Assembly (NCBI RefSeq): GCF_009938205.1
Contig: NZ_AP019655.1
Coordinates: 620,001-684,000, forward strand
Direction: 5' to 3'
DNA: 64,000 bases
Origin: Vibrio panuliri
Lineage (GTDB): Bacteria; Pseudomonadota; Gammaproteobacteria; Enterobacterales; Vibrionaceae
The notes below the pieces were generated by a model that saw only the letters and a program-made list of their open reading frames with translations, did not search any database and was not told the origin of the DNA. A program made the position numbers and the translations under genes. This document shows positions 9,336 to 19,011 of this stretch, piece by piece (positions within the stretch are counted from its first letter, which is position 1; the number at the start of each line of letters is the position of its first letter).

Positions 9336-9875
9336 ATGAACATTAAAACAGTAAAAATCGCGGTAGTTGCCGCTTTAGGTGCATCGACGTTAACGGGATG
9401 TATGGGACAAATGGCAACCACTGGGCTGGTTTCTAAGTTTAACCTCGAGATCGTTGATAACCGCTACGGTCGTGAGGGTATGTTCTTACTGCTTTCTCCG
9501 GTTTATGGTCTAGCTGGTGCAGTCGATCTGTTTATCTTTAACTCGATTGAGTTTTGGACAGGTACCAACCCGATATCGGGCAAATCTCCAGCAGTAGTGG
9601 ATACACCAACTAAAAACTACATCAAAGTGAATGATCAGTTAGATCCATCGCTAACGACAGTTCCTCTGACTAATAACGCGGATATTGACAAAGCGATTAT
9701 GACTCAAGTGGATGAGAACACAATGCAAATGGAAATTACCTACACCAATGGTGAACAGAAAGTGTTGCGCGGTGAAAAAGGTGCAGATGCCGTTTCCTTC
9801 TACTTAGACGACGAGTTGGTGACGATTGTTTCTAATCAAGAGCTGAGCCAATACATCGATTCAGTTACCATCTAA
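9336..9875 (+). CDS. DUF3332-type lipoprotein
   Basis: About 179 residues. The N-terminus has a signal peptide with a lipobox (GASTLTGC), so the product is a lipoprotein. The segment KFNLEIVDNRYGREGMFLLL followed by a hydrophobic stretch (LAGAVDLFIFNSIEFWTGTNP) is typical of the DUF3332 family found in marine gamma-proteobacteria; the function is unknown. The ATG at 9336 is preceded by GAGGTGG, and the frame extending back to 9198 is not needed. It stands alone with a terminator at 9882. Confidence 0.83.
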   Translation: MNIKTVKIAVVAALGASTLTGCMGQMATTGLVSKFNLEIVDNRYGREGMFLLLSPVYGLAGAVDLFIFNSIEFWTGTNPISGKSPAVVDTPTKNYIKVNDQLDPSLTTVPLTNNADIDKAIMTQVDENTMQMEITYTNGEQKVLRGEKGADAVSFYLDDELVTIVSNQELSQYIDSVTI

Positions 9876-9881
9876 ACCTTA

Positions 9882-9913
9882 ATGTGCCTTTTCACTCCAA
9901 GGAAAAGGCACAT
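9882..9913 (+). terminator. Terminator of the DUF3332 gene
   Basis: A 12-bp perfect stem (ATGTGCCTTTTC/GAAAAGGCACAT) with an 8-base loop, followed by a pyrimidine-rich stretch. Confidence 0.8.
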
Positions 9914-9978
9914 GCTCTTCTTGCTTGTTGGCAATCGCCTCATAAAAAAAGCATTTTTCTAGATCTACTGTGATCTCA

Positions 9979-9993
9979 GTCGAAAATTTCGAC
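9979..9993. promoter_or_regulatory. Palindrome upstream of the diguanylate cyclase gene
   Basis: GTCGAAAATTTCGAC is a perfect inverted repeat around a central A. A second, imperfect copy (GTCG...TTTCGAC) lies at 10041-10057. Both are in the leader of the gene starting at 10100, so they may be operator half-sites for an unknown regulator. Confidence 0.4.
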
Positions 9994-10099
9994 CATTCAA
10001 TCCGTAATGACTCAGATATCAACTATACAGACTTTATATGGTCGGACTTGTTTCGACTGAAAGACATAGTTGTACTTTGCCGTACTTTAGAGGGTGGTT

Positions 10100-11518
10100 G
10101 TGTATCGTTTCCTTCTACTGGCGCTTGTGGTTTGGCTCCCAGTAACCTTTGCAGCGAGCGAGTCGAAACGAGAGACTCTTGTCATTGCAAACTCCAAAGC
10201 ATGGAAACCTTTTTCATTTATAAATCAGAAAGGTGAACCTGATGGTATCTTAGTCGATTATTGGCGAGAGTATTCGCGAGTAACGGGCACCCCTGTTCGA
10301 TTTCTATTGTTAGATTGGGAAGAGTCATTACAAGCAGTGAATGATGGTCGCGCCGATGTTCACTCAGGCTTGCTTTGGTCACTTTCTCGAGATGAGTTCT
10401 TGGATTACAGCCAACCTATTATGACGATCGATACTCAGTTGTTCGTTAGTCGTGACTTATTGAATGTCGACATGGTCGAGTTGTTATCTGGTAAGCACCC
10501 ATTTCTGCTCGGTGTCGTACAGGGCGGTTTCGAGCACTCGTTCGTTAAGCGAAACTATCCACAAATTAATACGGTGGCTTATTCTAATAATGCAGAGATG
10601 ATTAGTGCTGCCTTTGACGGTGACATTGATGCGTTTGTTGCTGATTTGCAAGTCGCCAACTTCTATTTCAGCACCACACAAGGTACTCATCAATTTTCCG
10701 GTGTTCAGCACCTATATTCGGGTGTATTACGTCCGGCAGTAGCAGAAGGAAACAACGCGCTTCTACTTCAATTGGCGCGTGGAATCGCTAAGATTAACAC
10801 TGAGGCGAAACACAGAATTTTCAGCCGCTGGATGTATATCGAAACCGTCTATCCGAACTACTTAGTGCCGACTCTGTCTGCGTTAGCGATCATTGCCATA
10901 TTTAGCTACCTTGTATTACTGCGGATGACCGTGCGCGCTAAGACTCGTGAGCTGGAGTTGGCCAACAGAGAGCTCAAACATCTTTCGGAAACCGATCAAC
11001 TTACTGGGCTTGGCAATCGCTACCACTTCTATAGCCAATTTACCCAACGAGTTACTCGCGCCGATACCGTCTGCGTTATGCTGTTGGATATTGATGACTT
11101 CAAGCAAATCAATGATACGTATGGCCATCAGGTGGGGGACGCTGTTATCCAAGCAGTAGGAGCAAAGATTAAACACATTGTTGAAAAACACCATCTTACC
11201 GGACGAATTGGCGGTGAAGAATTTGCCGTTGTTTGTTCTGATTTCACGGTCGAACAAGCCAAAAGGTTAGCAGATACACTGTGCGATAGTATTCGTCGGT
11301 TGGTGATATTTGATGATGGCAGTAAAGTGACCATCAGTTTGGGCTGTGCTTACTACTTGCGCTCTAACCAAGAGATCTCTTTGAGTCATGCAGACAACTT
11401 GATGTATCAAGCAAAAGCTAATGGTAAAAACCAGTGGAATTTTAAGTTAATAGATGGGATGCCGGCTAAAAGCACGACACCCAAATCTGATTCAATCAAC
11501 TCGCGTGAAATTAGTTGA
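10100..11518 (+). CDS. Diguanylate cyclase with periplasmic solute-binding sensor domain
   Basis: About 472 residues. Order: signal peptide (about 1-20), family-3 solute-binding domain in the periplasm (about 25-240; KAWKPFSFINQKGEPDGILVD is its hallmark start), one membrane helix (about 255-275), short linker helix, and a GGDEF domain (about 300-450) with TGLGNRYHF and an intact GGEEF active site. It should make cyclic di-GMP in response to a small amino-acid-like ligand. The GTG at 10100 is chosen over the GTG at 10094 because AGAGG at 10089 is correctly spaced only for it. The 3' end overlaps the convergent MFS gene by 8 bp. A c-di-GMP enzyme near an exopolysaccharide locus is suggestive, but the link is inference. 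Confidence 0.92.
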   Translation: MYRFLLLALVVWLPVTFAASESKRETLVIANSKAWKPFSFINQKGEPDGILVDYWREYSRVTGTPVRFLLLDWEESLQAVNDGRADVHSGLLWSLSRDEFLDYSQPIMTIDTQLFVSRDLLNVDMVELLSGKHPFLLGVVQGGFEHSFVKRNYPQINTVAYSNNAEMISAAFDGDIDAFVADLQVANFYFSTTQGTHQFSGVQHLYSGVLRPAVAEGNNALLLQLARGIAKINTEAKHRIFSRWMYIETVYPNYLVPTLSALAIIAIFSYLVLLRMTVRAKTRELELANRELKHLSETDQLTGLGNRYHFYSQFTQRVTRADTVCVMLLDIDDFKQINDTYGHQVGDAVIQAVGAKIKHIVEKHHLTGRIGGEEFAVVCSDFTVEQAKRLADTLCDSIRRLVIFDDGSKVTISLGCAYYLRSNQEISLSHADNLMYQAKANGKNQWNFKLIDGMPAKSTTPKSDSINSREIS

Positions 11519-12695
11519 GTTGCAGGTTGCGGTTTGCTGAGTTTTGTTCAATTGCACCACTAAGACGAGTCAAAATTAGCGCAAATAACACAATCACTGC
11601 TCCATACCATGGTGTACTGGTTACACCTGAGCTTTCAACGATCATACCACCTCCCCACGAACCGAGCGCGATACCAACGTTAAATGCCGCAATGTTTAAC
11701 CCTGAGGCCACATCGACCGCTTGTGGTGTGTACTTTTCCGCTAGGTTGACGACATAGACTTGCAAACCAGGAACGTTACCGAAAGCAAAAGCCCCCCAAA
11801 CAAGAATCGTCAATATTGCGGCGTATGGGTTGTGCGCCGTAAAGCCAAACACAAATAACACCAACGCTAAGCCAATAAAGATAACCGTAAGGGCGTTGAC
11901 TGGCCCCATCTTATCTGCGAGCTTACCTCCCCAAACGTTACCAACAGCAACCGATACACCGTAAACTAGCATGATAATGCTCACCGCATTGGCACTAAAA
12001 CCGCTTACATCTTGGAGAATTGGGGCTAGGAAGGTAAAAGCGGTAAAAGTGCCTCCATAACCAAGGGCAGTGATAGCAAAAACCAGCAGTAGGCGAGGTT
12101 GCTTCAATACTTTTAGTTGCGTTGTTAGCTTTGTTGCCGGTGGCTGTGCTAAGTCGCTGGGTATCAAAATTGCACTGCCAATTAACGCTAGAATGCCTAG
12201 AACGGATACGGTTAAGAAAGTGCTTTCCCAGCCATATTGCTGACCAATGTAAGTACCAATTGGTACCCCGGTGACTAACGCGACGGTAAGTCCGGTAAAC
12301 ATAATCGCAATGGCACTGGCGGCTTTCTCTTTACTGACCAGACCGGTTGCAATGGTTGATCCGATAGAGAAGAACACGCCATGAGCCAACCCAGTTAGTA
12401 CACGAGCGAGAACCAACGTGTTGTAGCCTGGTGCTTGCCAAGCAAGTAGGTTCCCAACAACAAAGAGTGACATAATGGAGAGCAGGACTTTCTTTCTTGG
12501 CCAGTTGCCTGTTAGAGCGGTCAATACTGGTGCCCCTACCGCGACCCCTAAGGCATAAAGACTCACCAATAGGCCTGCAGATGGTATAGAGACCCCTAGA
12601 TCTAGCGCCATAGTTGGAATTAACCCCACGATAACAAACTCAGTTGTACCGATAGCAAAGGCGCTGAGTGTGAGTGCGAGTAACGCAATAGGCAT
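11511..12695 (-). CDS. MFS transporter, DHA1/AraJ-YdhP type exporter
   Basis: 394-residue inner-membrane major facilitator protein with 12 predicted helices. The start (ALTLSAFAIGTTEFVIVGLIP) and the GNWPRKKVLLSIM loop are typical of the AraJ/YdhP group of drug or sugar efflux carriers. A good ribosome site (AGAGGT) precedes the ATG at 12695. It is divergent from a LysR gene at 12840, the usual arrangement in which the regulator controls the exporter. The exported compound is unknown. Confidence 0.9.
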   Translation of the reverse strand: MPIALLALTLSAFAIGTTEFVIVGLIPTMALDLGVSIPSAGLLVSLYALGVAVGAPVLTALTGNWPRKKVLLSIMSLFVVGNLLAWQAPGYNTLVLARVLTGLAHGVFFSIGSTIATGLVSKEKAASAIAIMFTGLTVALVTGVPIGTYIGQQYGWESTFLTVSVLGILALIGSAILIPSDLAQPPATKLTTQLKVLKQPRLLLVFAITALGYGGTFTAFTFLAPILQDVSGFSANAVSIIMLVYGVSVAVGNVWGGKLADKMGPVNALTVIFIGLALVLFVFGFTAHNPYAAILTILVWGAFAFGNVPGLQVYVVNLAEKYTPQAVDVASGLNIAAFNVGIALGSWGGGMIVESSGVTSTPWYGAVIVLFALILTRLSGAIEQNSANRNLQLN

Positions 12696-12839
12696 AAGTT
12701 TACCTCTTAGAATGAATAGACCGCGCTATTATTGCGATCAAATTAATTGCTAAAAATAGTGTTAATGGCAAAATACTTTTGTAGAAAATGTATTTAATTG
12801 TTCAGATTCACTAATCTGAGCTGGTGCAGAGGTGGCGCA
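12696..12839. promoter_or_regulatory. Divergent promoter region between MFS exporter and LysR gene
   Basis: AT-rich 144-bp gap carrying both start regions. LysR proteins normally bind T-N11-A sites in such gaps; several AT-rich candidates exist (for example around ATTAATTGC at 12743), but none stands out enough to call an exact box. Confidence 0.5.
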
Positions 12840-13721
12840 ATGAAAACTCGTTCTGAAGATTTAAATCTATTGATTGCAGTTGTTGATAATGGTGGGTTTT
12901 CATCCGCAGCAGAGGCGCTTGGTATTCAGGTTGCCAAGGTCTCTCGTGCGGTAAACAGAGTAGAACAGAGCCTTGGTGTGACGATTCTTAATAGAACAAC
13001 AAGGAGAATTGAACTCACAAATGAAGGGATTAAGTTTGTTGAGTCTATTCGTGAAGCGCTGCACTCTATCGAAAAAGCAGAGATGGATATTCAAGCTCAA
13101 GGCGAGTCTCCGAAGGGAAACTTGCGCGTCGATGCCGCCAGCCCATTTATCTTTCATCAATTGATCCCTTTAATGGCGGAGTTTCATGCGACGTATCCAG
13201 ACATTCAACTTGAACTGACTTCCAATGAAGGGTTTGTGGATCTCATTGAAAAACGTACTGATGTCGCGATAAGAATCGGCAGACTTGAGGATTCATCATT
13301 ACATGCTCGCGCTTTAGGAATGAGTCAACTCTATATCGTCGCATCACCTAAGTACTTATCATCAAATGGTGTGCCGCACCTTGTCTCAGATCTCTCTCAT
13401 CATAAGTTGATTGGCTTTACGGCGCCTAAAATACTCAACCAATGGCCGCTGCCAGATTTACCGACAATCGAACCGAATATTCGTGCAAGTAACGGTGAGA
13501 CGGTGCGTCAATTAGTATTAACAGGCAATGGAATTGCGGTGCTCTCTGGGTTTATGGTCAAAGAAGACATAGAGGCAGGGCGCTTGGTGTCATTGATGGA
13601 AGCAATAAAACTCACCAATACTGGTAGAGAGCAAATTAATGCGGTTTACTACCGTACGTCCAATGTTGCTCGCCGTATATCGGCTTTTATTGACTTTATC
13701 CAGCCAAGGTTGACGTTATAG
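12840..13721 (+). CDS. LysR-family regulator, likely of the divergent MFS exporter
   Basis: 293 residues: HTH domain at the N-terminus (DLNLLIAVVDNGGFSSAAEA...KVSRAVNRVE, about 5-62) and a substrate-binding domain (about 88-290) with the GNLRVDAASPF opening typical of the CrgA/AaeR subgroup. The ATG at 12840 follows AGAGGTGG, which decides against the upstream ATG at 12798. It is divergent from the exporter gene at 12695, so autoregulation and control of that gene are likely. Confidence 0.92.
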   Translation: MKTRSEDLNLLIAVVDNGGFSSAAEALGIQVAKVSRAVNRVEQSLGVTILNRTTRRIELTNEGIKFVESIREALHSIEKAEMDIQAQGESPKGNLRVDAASPFIFHQLIPLMAEFHATYPDIQLELTSNEGFVDLIEKRTDVAIRIGRLEDSSLHARALGMSQLYIVASPKYLSSNGVPHLVSDLSHHKLIGFTAPKILNQWPLPDLPTIEPNIRASNGETVRQLVLTGNGIAVLSGFMVKEDIEAGRLVSLMEAIKLTNTGREQINAVYYRTSNVARRISAFIDFIQPRLTL

Positions 13722-14187
13722 GGGGATGAATACTGCATCTTGAAGTTACTTGAATAGACAAATTATCACCCTTGATGTATCCATCATTTACGCCAAATAA
13801 AGCGTTCTTGACGCTAGCTATAGATATATTGTTTTCACAAAGATTCAAATCATAGGTTTATTTAGTGTTACTTATAAATAAACTAAAGTTGTAGTGTCTG
13901 ATCGATTTAAGAAATTTATTTTTTGGTGGCATTAACGCTTTGCTGTTGTTCAACGCTAGCTAAATAAGTTTAGTGATGTTGATCTAATTGCGCTTGCAAC
14001 TTACACGTAATTCTTATGCTTGAGACTTTAGGTAATTAATAAACTTTTGTAGCCGCTCTTTGTTGCAACTGTTTATCAAACCGTTTAATTTTCAGAGCTA
14101 GAAATTAATGCTTGAAAATGAACCTCAATATTGCACTGAGGAAAAGTGCAAAAATATAAAAAATTATTGTGTGATAAAGGATTATTT
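13722..14187 (+). promoter_or_regulatory. 466-bp leader of the exopolysaccharide export operon
   Basis: AT-rich non-coding stretch upstream of the first export gene. It must contain the promoter. No JUMPstart/ops element, sigma-54 -24/-12 pair of correct spacing, or known VpsT/VpsR box was recognised. Its length suggests several regulator sites. Confidence 0.5.
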
Positions 14188-15420
14188 ATGAGAGGCTTAA
14201 GCTACGGAGTCATTGCTATTATTGGTGGTTTGATTTCAGTGCCTGCTATCGCGAACAAAAGCGATGGATATATCACTGAGTCTGGGCTCAAAATCGTTCC
14301 GTTATTAGACAGCAATTTGGAACACGTAGACAACATAGGTCGATTCTCTGACGCCGAAGACCCACAATCATCGACGGTTTTTATTATCGAACCGGGCGTC
14401 GCGCTTCAGTCGGATAGAAATGGTAATACCTACCAACTGGCTTATCAATTGTCATCGGGCACCTACTTTGACAGTTCTGATGACAACTTCATTGATCATC
14501 GTCTAACGAGCAATAATTTTATTCAGTTGTCTAGAAGACATGGCGTCGGTCTCAATTATACCTTCTTAAACTTACATGAAGAACGGGGCAGTGGCTTACT
14601 CGCTGGTGATTCGTTGTCAACGATAGCTGATGAACCGGTTAAGTATTCACTGCATAACCTCAGCGCCACGTATGTGTTTGGCTCAAAAGGAGCGAAAGGC
14701 CAAATTGAATCGAATATCAGATATGAAAACAAGCGTTTCAAGAACTATCGCGATATTACATTAATTGGTTTAACTCAGGTCAGCACTCGCTACAAAGACT
14801 ACGATGAGCTTGGAGGCGGGATCGCATTCTACTATCGTGTTTCCCCTGTTACTCAACTATTGGCTGAGATTGATGTCGCTGATCGTGAATATAAATTGAA
14901 CGACCCAGAAACAGGAAGATCCCAAGATAACTTTGACGCCTACTACTATCTGGGTGCTCGATGGGAAATGACGGGGAAAACCGAAGGTCGGTTGCGTGTT
15001 GGTTTGCAAGACAAGTCTTACCAAGACTCAACTAAAAAGGATTTTGACGGATTGAGTTGGGATCTCTCATTGAGATGGCAACCGGTTGATTATTCGACGG
15101 TTACTTTAGATGGCAGCCTAAAAGCTATCGATGCCAACCAAGGCTTTGATTCCGTTGATCAGACGAATATTTCGGCCTCATGGAAGCATTTCTGGTCATC
15201 CAACTATTACACCAACAGCTCGATAGGGCTGATGATGGACGACTATTCAGAGTCGAGTCGAGAAGATGATCTATTGAAGGCAGATTTGTCGATAGGCTAT
15301 GAAATTATTGACTATGTAGACCTCTCTTCAGGATGGCGCTACGAAAACAACAATTCCACAATCAACGGCAACACTTACGACCAAAATGTTTGGTACATAT
15401 CTGCCAATGTAATTTTTTAG
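14188..15420 (+). CDS. Exopolysaccharide outer-membrane beta-barrel protein (VpsM position)
   Basis: About 410 residues. A signal peptide (MRGLSYGVIAIIGGLISVPAIA) is followed by repeated amphipathic beta-strands ending in an aromatic pair (NVIF), so this is an outer-membrane barrel. It is the first gene of a block whose order (barrel, Wza-like, Wzc-like, VpsP-like) matches vpsM-vpsN-vpsO-vpsP of Vibrio cholerae. The ATG at 14188 has AAAGGA upstream; the GTG at 14146 would only add a non-signal prefix. A role in polymer export or surface anchoring is inferred from position. Confidence 0.82.
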   Translation: MRGLSYGVIAIIGGLISVPAIANKSDGYITESGLKIVPLLDSNLEHVDNIGRFSDAEDPQSSTVFIIEPGVALQSDRNGNTYQLAYQLSSGTYFDSSDDNFIDHRLTSNNFIQLSRRHGVGLNYTFLNLHEERGSGLLAGDSLSTIADEPVKYSLHNLSATYVFGSKGAKGQIESNIRYENKRFKNYRDITLIGLTQVSTRYKDYDELGGGIAFYYRVSPVTQLLAEIDVADREYKLNDPETGRSQDNFDAYYYLGARWEMTGKTEGRLRVGLQDKSYQDSTKKDFDGLSWDLSLRWQPVDYSTVTLDGSLKAIDANQGFDSVDQTNISASWKHFWSSNYYTNSSIGLMMDDYSESSREDDLLKADLSIGYEIIDYVDLSSGWRYENNNSTINGNTYDQNVWYISANVIF

Positions 15421-15443
15421 TTTGAGTATATTGGAGAAACATC

Positions 15444-15974
15444 ATGAGTCACACGATAAATGCAGTTCTGCTAACGCTGTTATTTATCCTTGCCCCGTTC
15501 AAAGCGCTTGCTTTCCAAGATACTTATATCATTGGTGCCGGAGACAAGATTCAAATATCGGTATATGGAGAGGAAGAGCTCTCAATCGAAGAACTTTACA
15601 TAAATAACAGTGGCAAGTTTGAGTATCCCTACCTTGGTGAATTGGTGGCAATAAACAAAACCCCCGAACAGCTTAAAAATGAAATCACTAACGGTTTAAG
15701 AGGTGACTACTTAATTTCACCTAAGGTGCGAGTAAGCATCACTGAATTTAGAAGCATCTATGTTAATGGTGAGGTGAAAAAACCAGGTGGCTATGAGTAC
15801 CAACCGGGTTTGACTGTCGATAAGGCGATCGCACTAGCAGGTGGATTTACTGACCGCGCGGCGCGAAGCAAGATTAGCATTTCACAAGCCGGTTCTGAGA
15901 GTAAGAACCGAGTTAAGTTGTCATCTAAAGTTTTACCGGGCGACATCATCGTTATCGAGCAGAGCTTTTTTTAA
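15444..15974 (+). CDS. Polysaccharide export protein, short Wza type (VpsN position)
   Basis: 176 residues. A signal peptide (cut near ALAF) precedes a Poly_export domain (YIIGAGDKIQISVYGEEEL, about 27-105) and one SLBB domain (IYVNGEVKKPGGYEYQPGLT, about 110-165). Proteins like this form the periplasmic-outer-membrane channel for exopolysaccharide. It lacks the C-terminal amphipathic helix of full-length Wza and has no lipobox, so the barrel protein at 14188 may supply the outer-membrane pore. Ribosome site GGAGA; 9-bp gap to the co-polymerase. Confidence 0.9.
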   Translation: MSHTINAVLLTLLFILAPFKALAFQDTYIIGAGDKIQISVYGEEELSIEELYINNSGKFEYPYLGELVAINKTPEQLKNEITNGLRGDYLISPKVRVSITEFRSIYVNGEVKKPGGYEYQPGLTVDKAIALAGGFTDRAARSKISISQAGSESKNRVKLSSKVLPGDIIVIEQSFF

Positions 15975-15983
15975 TCAATTTGT

Positions 15984-18239
15984 ATGAATTATATGTCGGA
16001 TATGAGTATGTTAACTGAGCATAAAGAGGACAAACCAACCAAAGAGCAGATCATTGATGTTGGCTATTACATTCACCTCGTAAAAACACGTTGGGTCTCA
16101 GTCGCGCTTTTTTGCTTACTGTGTACCGCCATCGCCGTATTGTTTGCGTTATCAATTAAACCGACATACCGGGCAACGGCAACCTTGTTGATTGAATCGA
16201 CGCAGAAAAAAGCGATTTCAATAGAAGAAGTGGTGGGAATAGACACCAGCGCGAAAGAGTACTACTTGACCCAATTTGAAATCCTTAAGTCTAACCAAGT
16301 TTCGCAGCGAGTGATTGACAAGTTGCAGCTTGACCAATTGGCAGAATTTAACCCAGCGATTGCTGAGTCTGGCTCCAATCCTTTAGATGGGATAAAGAAA
16401 ACTCTCGCTGAACTGCCTGTGTTTGCTTCCTTATTGGCAGAAGATCCAGCAAACATGGATGAGGATAGGCTAAAGCAGCAAACCCGAATTGATCAAAACG
16501 TGCTGAAGGTATTTAAATCTAAACTGACGATTGCGCCGATTAGGAAAACCCAGTTGGTCAAAATTTCCTTTGAATCATTTGACCCTGAGTTGGCTGCAAC
16601 CATCGCCAATGAAGTGGGGTTGGCGTACATTGAAAACAACTTAGAATCAAAACTGATTGCAACTGAGCAAGCGACAGGTTGGATAAATCAACGCCTCGCG
16701 ACGCTAAAACAACAACTTGATGCCTCAGAGCAAGCGCTGCTCGATTTTCTTAAACGTCAAGAGTTAATCGACAACAGTGGAATCTCGGCATTAACCAGTT
16801 CAGAGCTGTCTAATCTGACTGAACGACTAGCAAATGCTACCGATAAGCGCATCGAAACACAGTCTTTGTACAACGCGCTGAGAAGCAACCCTAACGCTGA
16901 TGTTTCGTCGTTGTCATCCATTTCACAAATTTCGAATCACCCTCAGATCCGCGATATTCGTCTTGCAGAGTCCAATGCTGAAAAGCAAGTGAGTGAACTT
17001 TCAAAGCGCTATGGTCCGAAGCACGACAAAATGATTCAAGCTAATGCACAGCTCCAGTCAATTCAGTTGAGAGCGAGCAAGTTGATTCAAAAGTTAATCA
17101 ACGGAATTGAAAAAGAGCTCATTAGTGCGCGAGAGCAAGAAGCCTTGCTTAAGAACGAACTGCTTGGGAAGAAAGCTGAGTTTCAATCTTTAAGTGTGGT
17201 TGAACGTGAGTATGATGCGCTTAAGCGTGAGGTTGATACCAATGCAGAGCTCTATGACTTGTTTCTTACTCGCCAGAAAGAGACCTCTGCGACTAGCGAT
17301 TTTAGTGCAGCCAACGCCCGCTTTAGTGATTATGCGCTAATACCTGAGTTGCCGCACAAACCAAACCGTAAGTTGATTATTGCCCTAGCTATGATTGGAA
17401 GCTTTGGATTTGCAGTGGTTTTGATTGTTTGTCTTGACGCGTTTAACAATCGCATTGAGTCGAGCCGAGACTTTGAAAACAAGCTAGGTCTGTTACCAAC
17501 AGGAACAATCCCGCTGGTGCGTGATAAGCGGTATAAGCGAGCGCCATTGGATGCGACGGTGTTTAACGATGAGAAATTTTCCGTTTTCCAAGAGTGTGTT
17601 GACTCAATACGAACCTCGCTCTATTTGAACTTGAGAAGCGATGAAAGGAAAGTTTTGGCAGTATCCTCATCGGTGCCAGAAGAAGGAAAAACGACCACAG
17701 CGATTAGTTTGGCATTGTCATTTGCCAAGCTAGAAAAAGTTCTTTTGATTGATTGTGACCTAAGAAAGTCCTCAATTGCTACCCGTTTCGGTCTCTCATC
17801 AAGCCAACAAGGTTTAACCAACATATTGCTGATGAATAGTGCGATCGAAGAAAGCATCACTAGCATTGAGAACAGCAACTTGGATGTGATGACTGCGGGT
17901 ATGATTGTCGCCAATCCACAAGAGTTACTCAGCGGCAAGGGCTTTGAGCAACTAATCGAGACGTTGTCCGCCTCATATGATCGAATTATTATCGATACGC
18001 CGCCAATTTTGCCTGTTAAAGATGCATTTATTGTCGGTAAGCTTACTCGAGGTATCTTACTGGTTATGAAGGCAAATAGTACGAGTAAATCAGTATACAA
18101 ACACACGATGACACTGTTTTCTCGTCACCACATTCCTGTCGATGGCGTGATCTTGAATCAAGTACCGATGAGGAAAGAGGGCAAACATGCGTACTCAGAG
18201 TATTCAAAGTATGCGTATGGAAATAACTCGGCCCAATAA
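15984..18239 (+). CDS. Polysaccharide co-polymerase / tyrosine autokinase (Wzc type, VpsO position)
   Basis: 751 residues. Order: short cytoplasmic start, membrane helix 1 (about 36-55), Wzz domain and long periplasmic coiled coils (about 60-450), a PxxP region (ELPHKPNRKLI) before helix 2 (about 460-485), then a BY-kinase domain with Walker A (SVPEEGKTTTAISLAL), Walker A' (VLLIDCDLRKSS) and Walker B (RIIIDTPPIL). The tail has a tyrosine cluster (HAYSEYSKYAYG), the usual autophosphorylation site that controls chain length. Several in-frame ATG codons (15984, 15993, 16002, 16008) leave the exact start open. The phosphatase at 19012 is its expected partner. Confidence 0.93.
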   Translation: MNYMSDMSMLTEHKEDKPTKEQIIDVGYYIHLVKTRWVSVALFCLLCTAIAVLFALSIKPTYRATATLLIESTQKKAISIEEVVGIDTSAKEYYLTQFEILKSNQVSQRVIDKLQLDQLAEFNPAIAESGSNPLDGIKKTLAELPVFASLLAEDPANMDEDRLKQQTRIDQNVLKVFKSKLTIAPIRKTQLVKISFESFDPELAATIANEVGLAYIENNLESKLIATEQATGWINQRLATLKQQLDASEQALLDFLKRQELIDNSGISALTSSELSNLTERLANATDKRIETQSLYNALRSNPNADVSSLSSISQISNHPQIRDIRLAESNAEKQVSELSKRYGPKHDKMIQANAQLQSIQLRASKLIQKLINGIEKELISAREQEALLKNELLGKKAEFQSLSVVEREYDALKREVDTNAELYDLFLTRQKETSATSDFSAANARFSDYALIPELPHKPNRKLIIALAMIGSFGFAVVLIVCLDAFNNRIESSRDFENKLGLLPTGTIPLVRDKRYKRAPLDATVFNDEKFSVFQECVDSIRTSLYLNLRSDERKVLAVSSSVPEEGKTTTAISLALSFAKLEKVLLIDCDLRKSSIATRFGLSSSQQGLTNILLMNSAIEESITSIENSNLDVMTAGMIVANPQELLSGKGFEQLIETLSASYDRIIIDTPPILPVKDAFIVGKLTRGILLVMKANSTSKSVYKHTMTLFSRHHIPVDGVILNQVPMRKEGKHAYSEYSKYAYGNNSAQ

Positions 18240-18246
18240 GTTAGCC

Positions 18247-18261
18247 CGATAAGGGTTATCG
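18247..18261. other. Small inverted repeat between Wzc-like and VpsP-like genes
   Basis: CGATAA GGG TTATCG is a perfect 6-bp inverted repeat just after the kinase stop. It may be a weak intercistronic hairpin. The same hexamer pair with a TT centre occurs at 42661-42674 before the fimbrial operon. Confidence 0.35.
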
Positions 18262-18353
18262 ACTGAGTATCGTGGTGGTGCATTTACTTCGAGTCGCAGA
18301 GCTTGAATGAAGCACTCACCACGAGACCGACTCAAAAGACGGGAACAATAGCC

Positions 18354-18995
18354 ATGCTCAAGTTTGCGCCATCAGCGATCTATCTTTTTATAGCGTTGAG
18401 TCTTGGTGTCTCTAGCTACACTTATTTGGGGCAGAATATTGAGACGTTGCGTATTCAGTCATTGCTCAGCAAACTAGAGCTAGACAAAACGCGGGATTTG
18501 GCACCAGTTGCCGAACAAGTGGTGGAGGATTCGCAGCAAGGATATTTCACCACTGCCCATGACTTCATTGTGCGAGCTAAACTGTTGCAGTGGTATGACT
18601 ATCTCAATGGCAATAATGCCTCAGCGCAGCAAATAGACACGCTACTCAAGCAAAGTCGAAACCTCAGACCCAGTTGGTCACCTACTTATCTTGAGCTTCA
18701 CCGGCAAGCCGTTGTGACTGGTGACCAATCGGCTGTTGAGCACTATCTTCAATTAGCGATGCAGTTTGGACCACAGCAAAAACGCACTAAGCTGGCCTAT
18801 ATTGAGCATATTTTCTCACGATGGCCTCAAGCCTCACTAGATGAAAAGGTTCATGCTTCTCAAGAGCTTATTAGGCTGGCAAGCAAATGGAACTATAAAC
18901 AGCAAGTAAGCGATATGATTCATTATTCCAAGGCCAAAGTAGAGATGTGTAATCTTTTACGTTTTAACCAAATTGTACCGAAATCCTGTCGCTGA
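18354..18995 (+). CDS. VpsP-family polysaccharide biosynthesis protein
   Basis: About 213 residues with one N-terminal membrane helix (LKFAPSAIYLFIALSLGVSSY) and a helical, TPR-like periplasmic body (YDYLNGNNASAQQIDTLLKQ and following). Family and gene order match VpsP of Vibrio exopolysaccharide clusters; the molecular role is not known. The frame is open back to a TTG at 18303, which would add 17 residues; neither start has a strong ribosome site, and the ATG is preferred because it places the membrane helix at the N-terminus. Last gene of the forward export operon; converges on the phosphatase gene with only 16 bp between stops. Confidence 0.8.
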   Translation: MLKFAPSAIYLFIALSLGVSSYTYLGQNIETLRIQSLLSKLELDKTRDLAPVAEQVVEDSQQGYFTTAHDFIVRAKLLQWYDYLNGNNASAQQIDTLLKQSRNLRPSWSPTYLELHRQAVVTGDQSAVEHYLQLAMQFGPQQKRTKLAYIEHIFSRWPQASLDEKVHASQELIRLASKWNYKQQVSDMIHYSKAKVEMCNLLRFNQIVPKSCR

Positions 18996-19011
18996 AAGAC
19001 TCTAATTCTCG

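Noticed and set aside
13925..13943. Sigma-54 promoter before the EPS export operon
   Set aside because: TGGCA...TTTGCTG has 14 rather than 12 bases between GG and GC.
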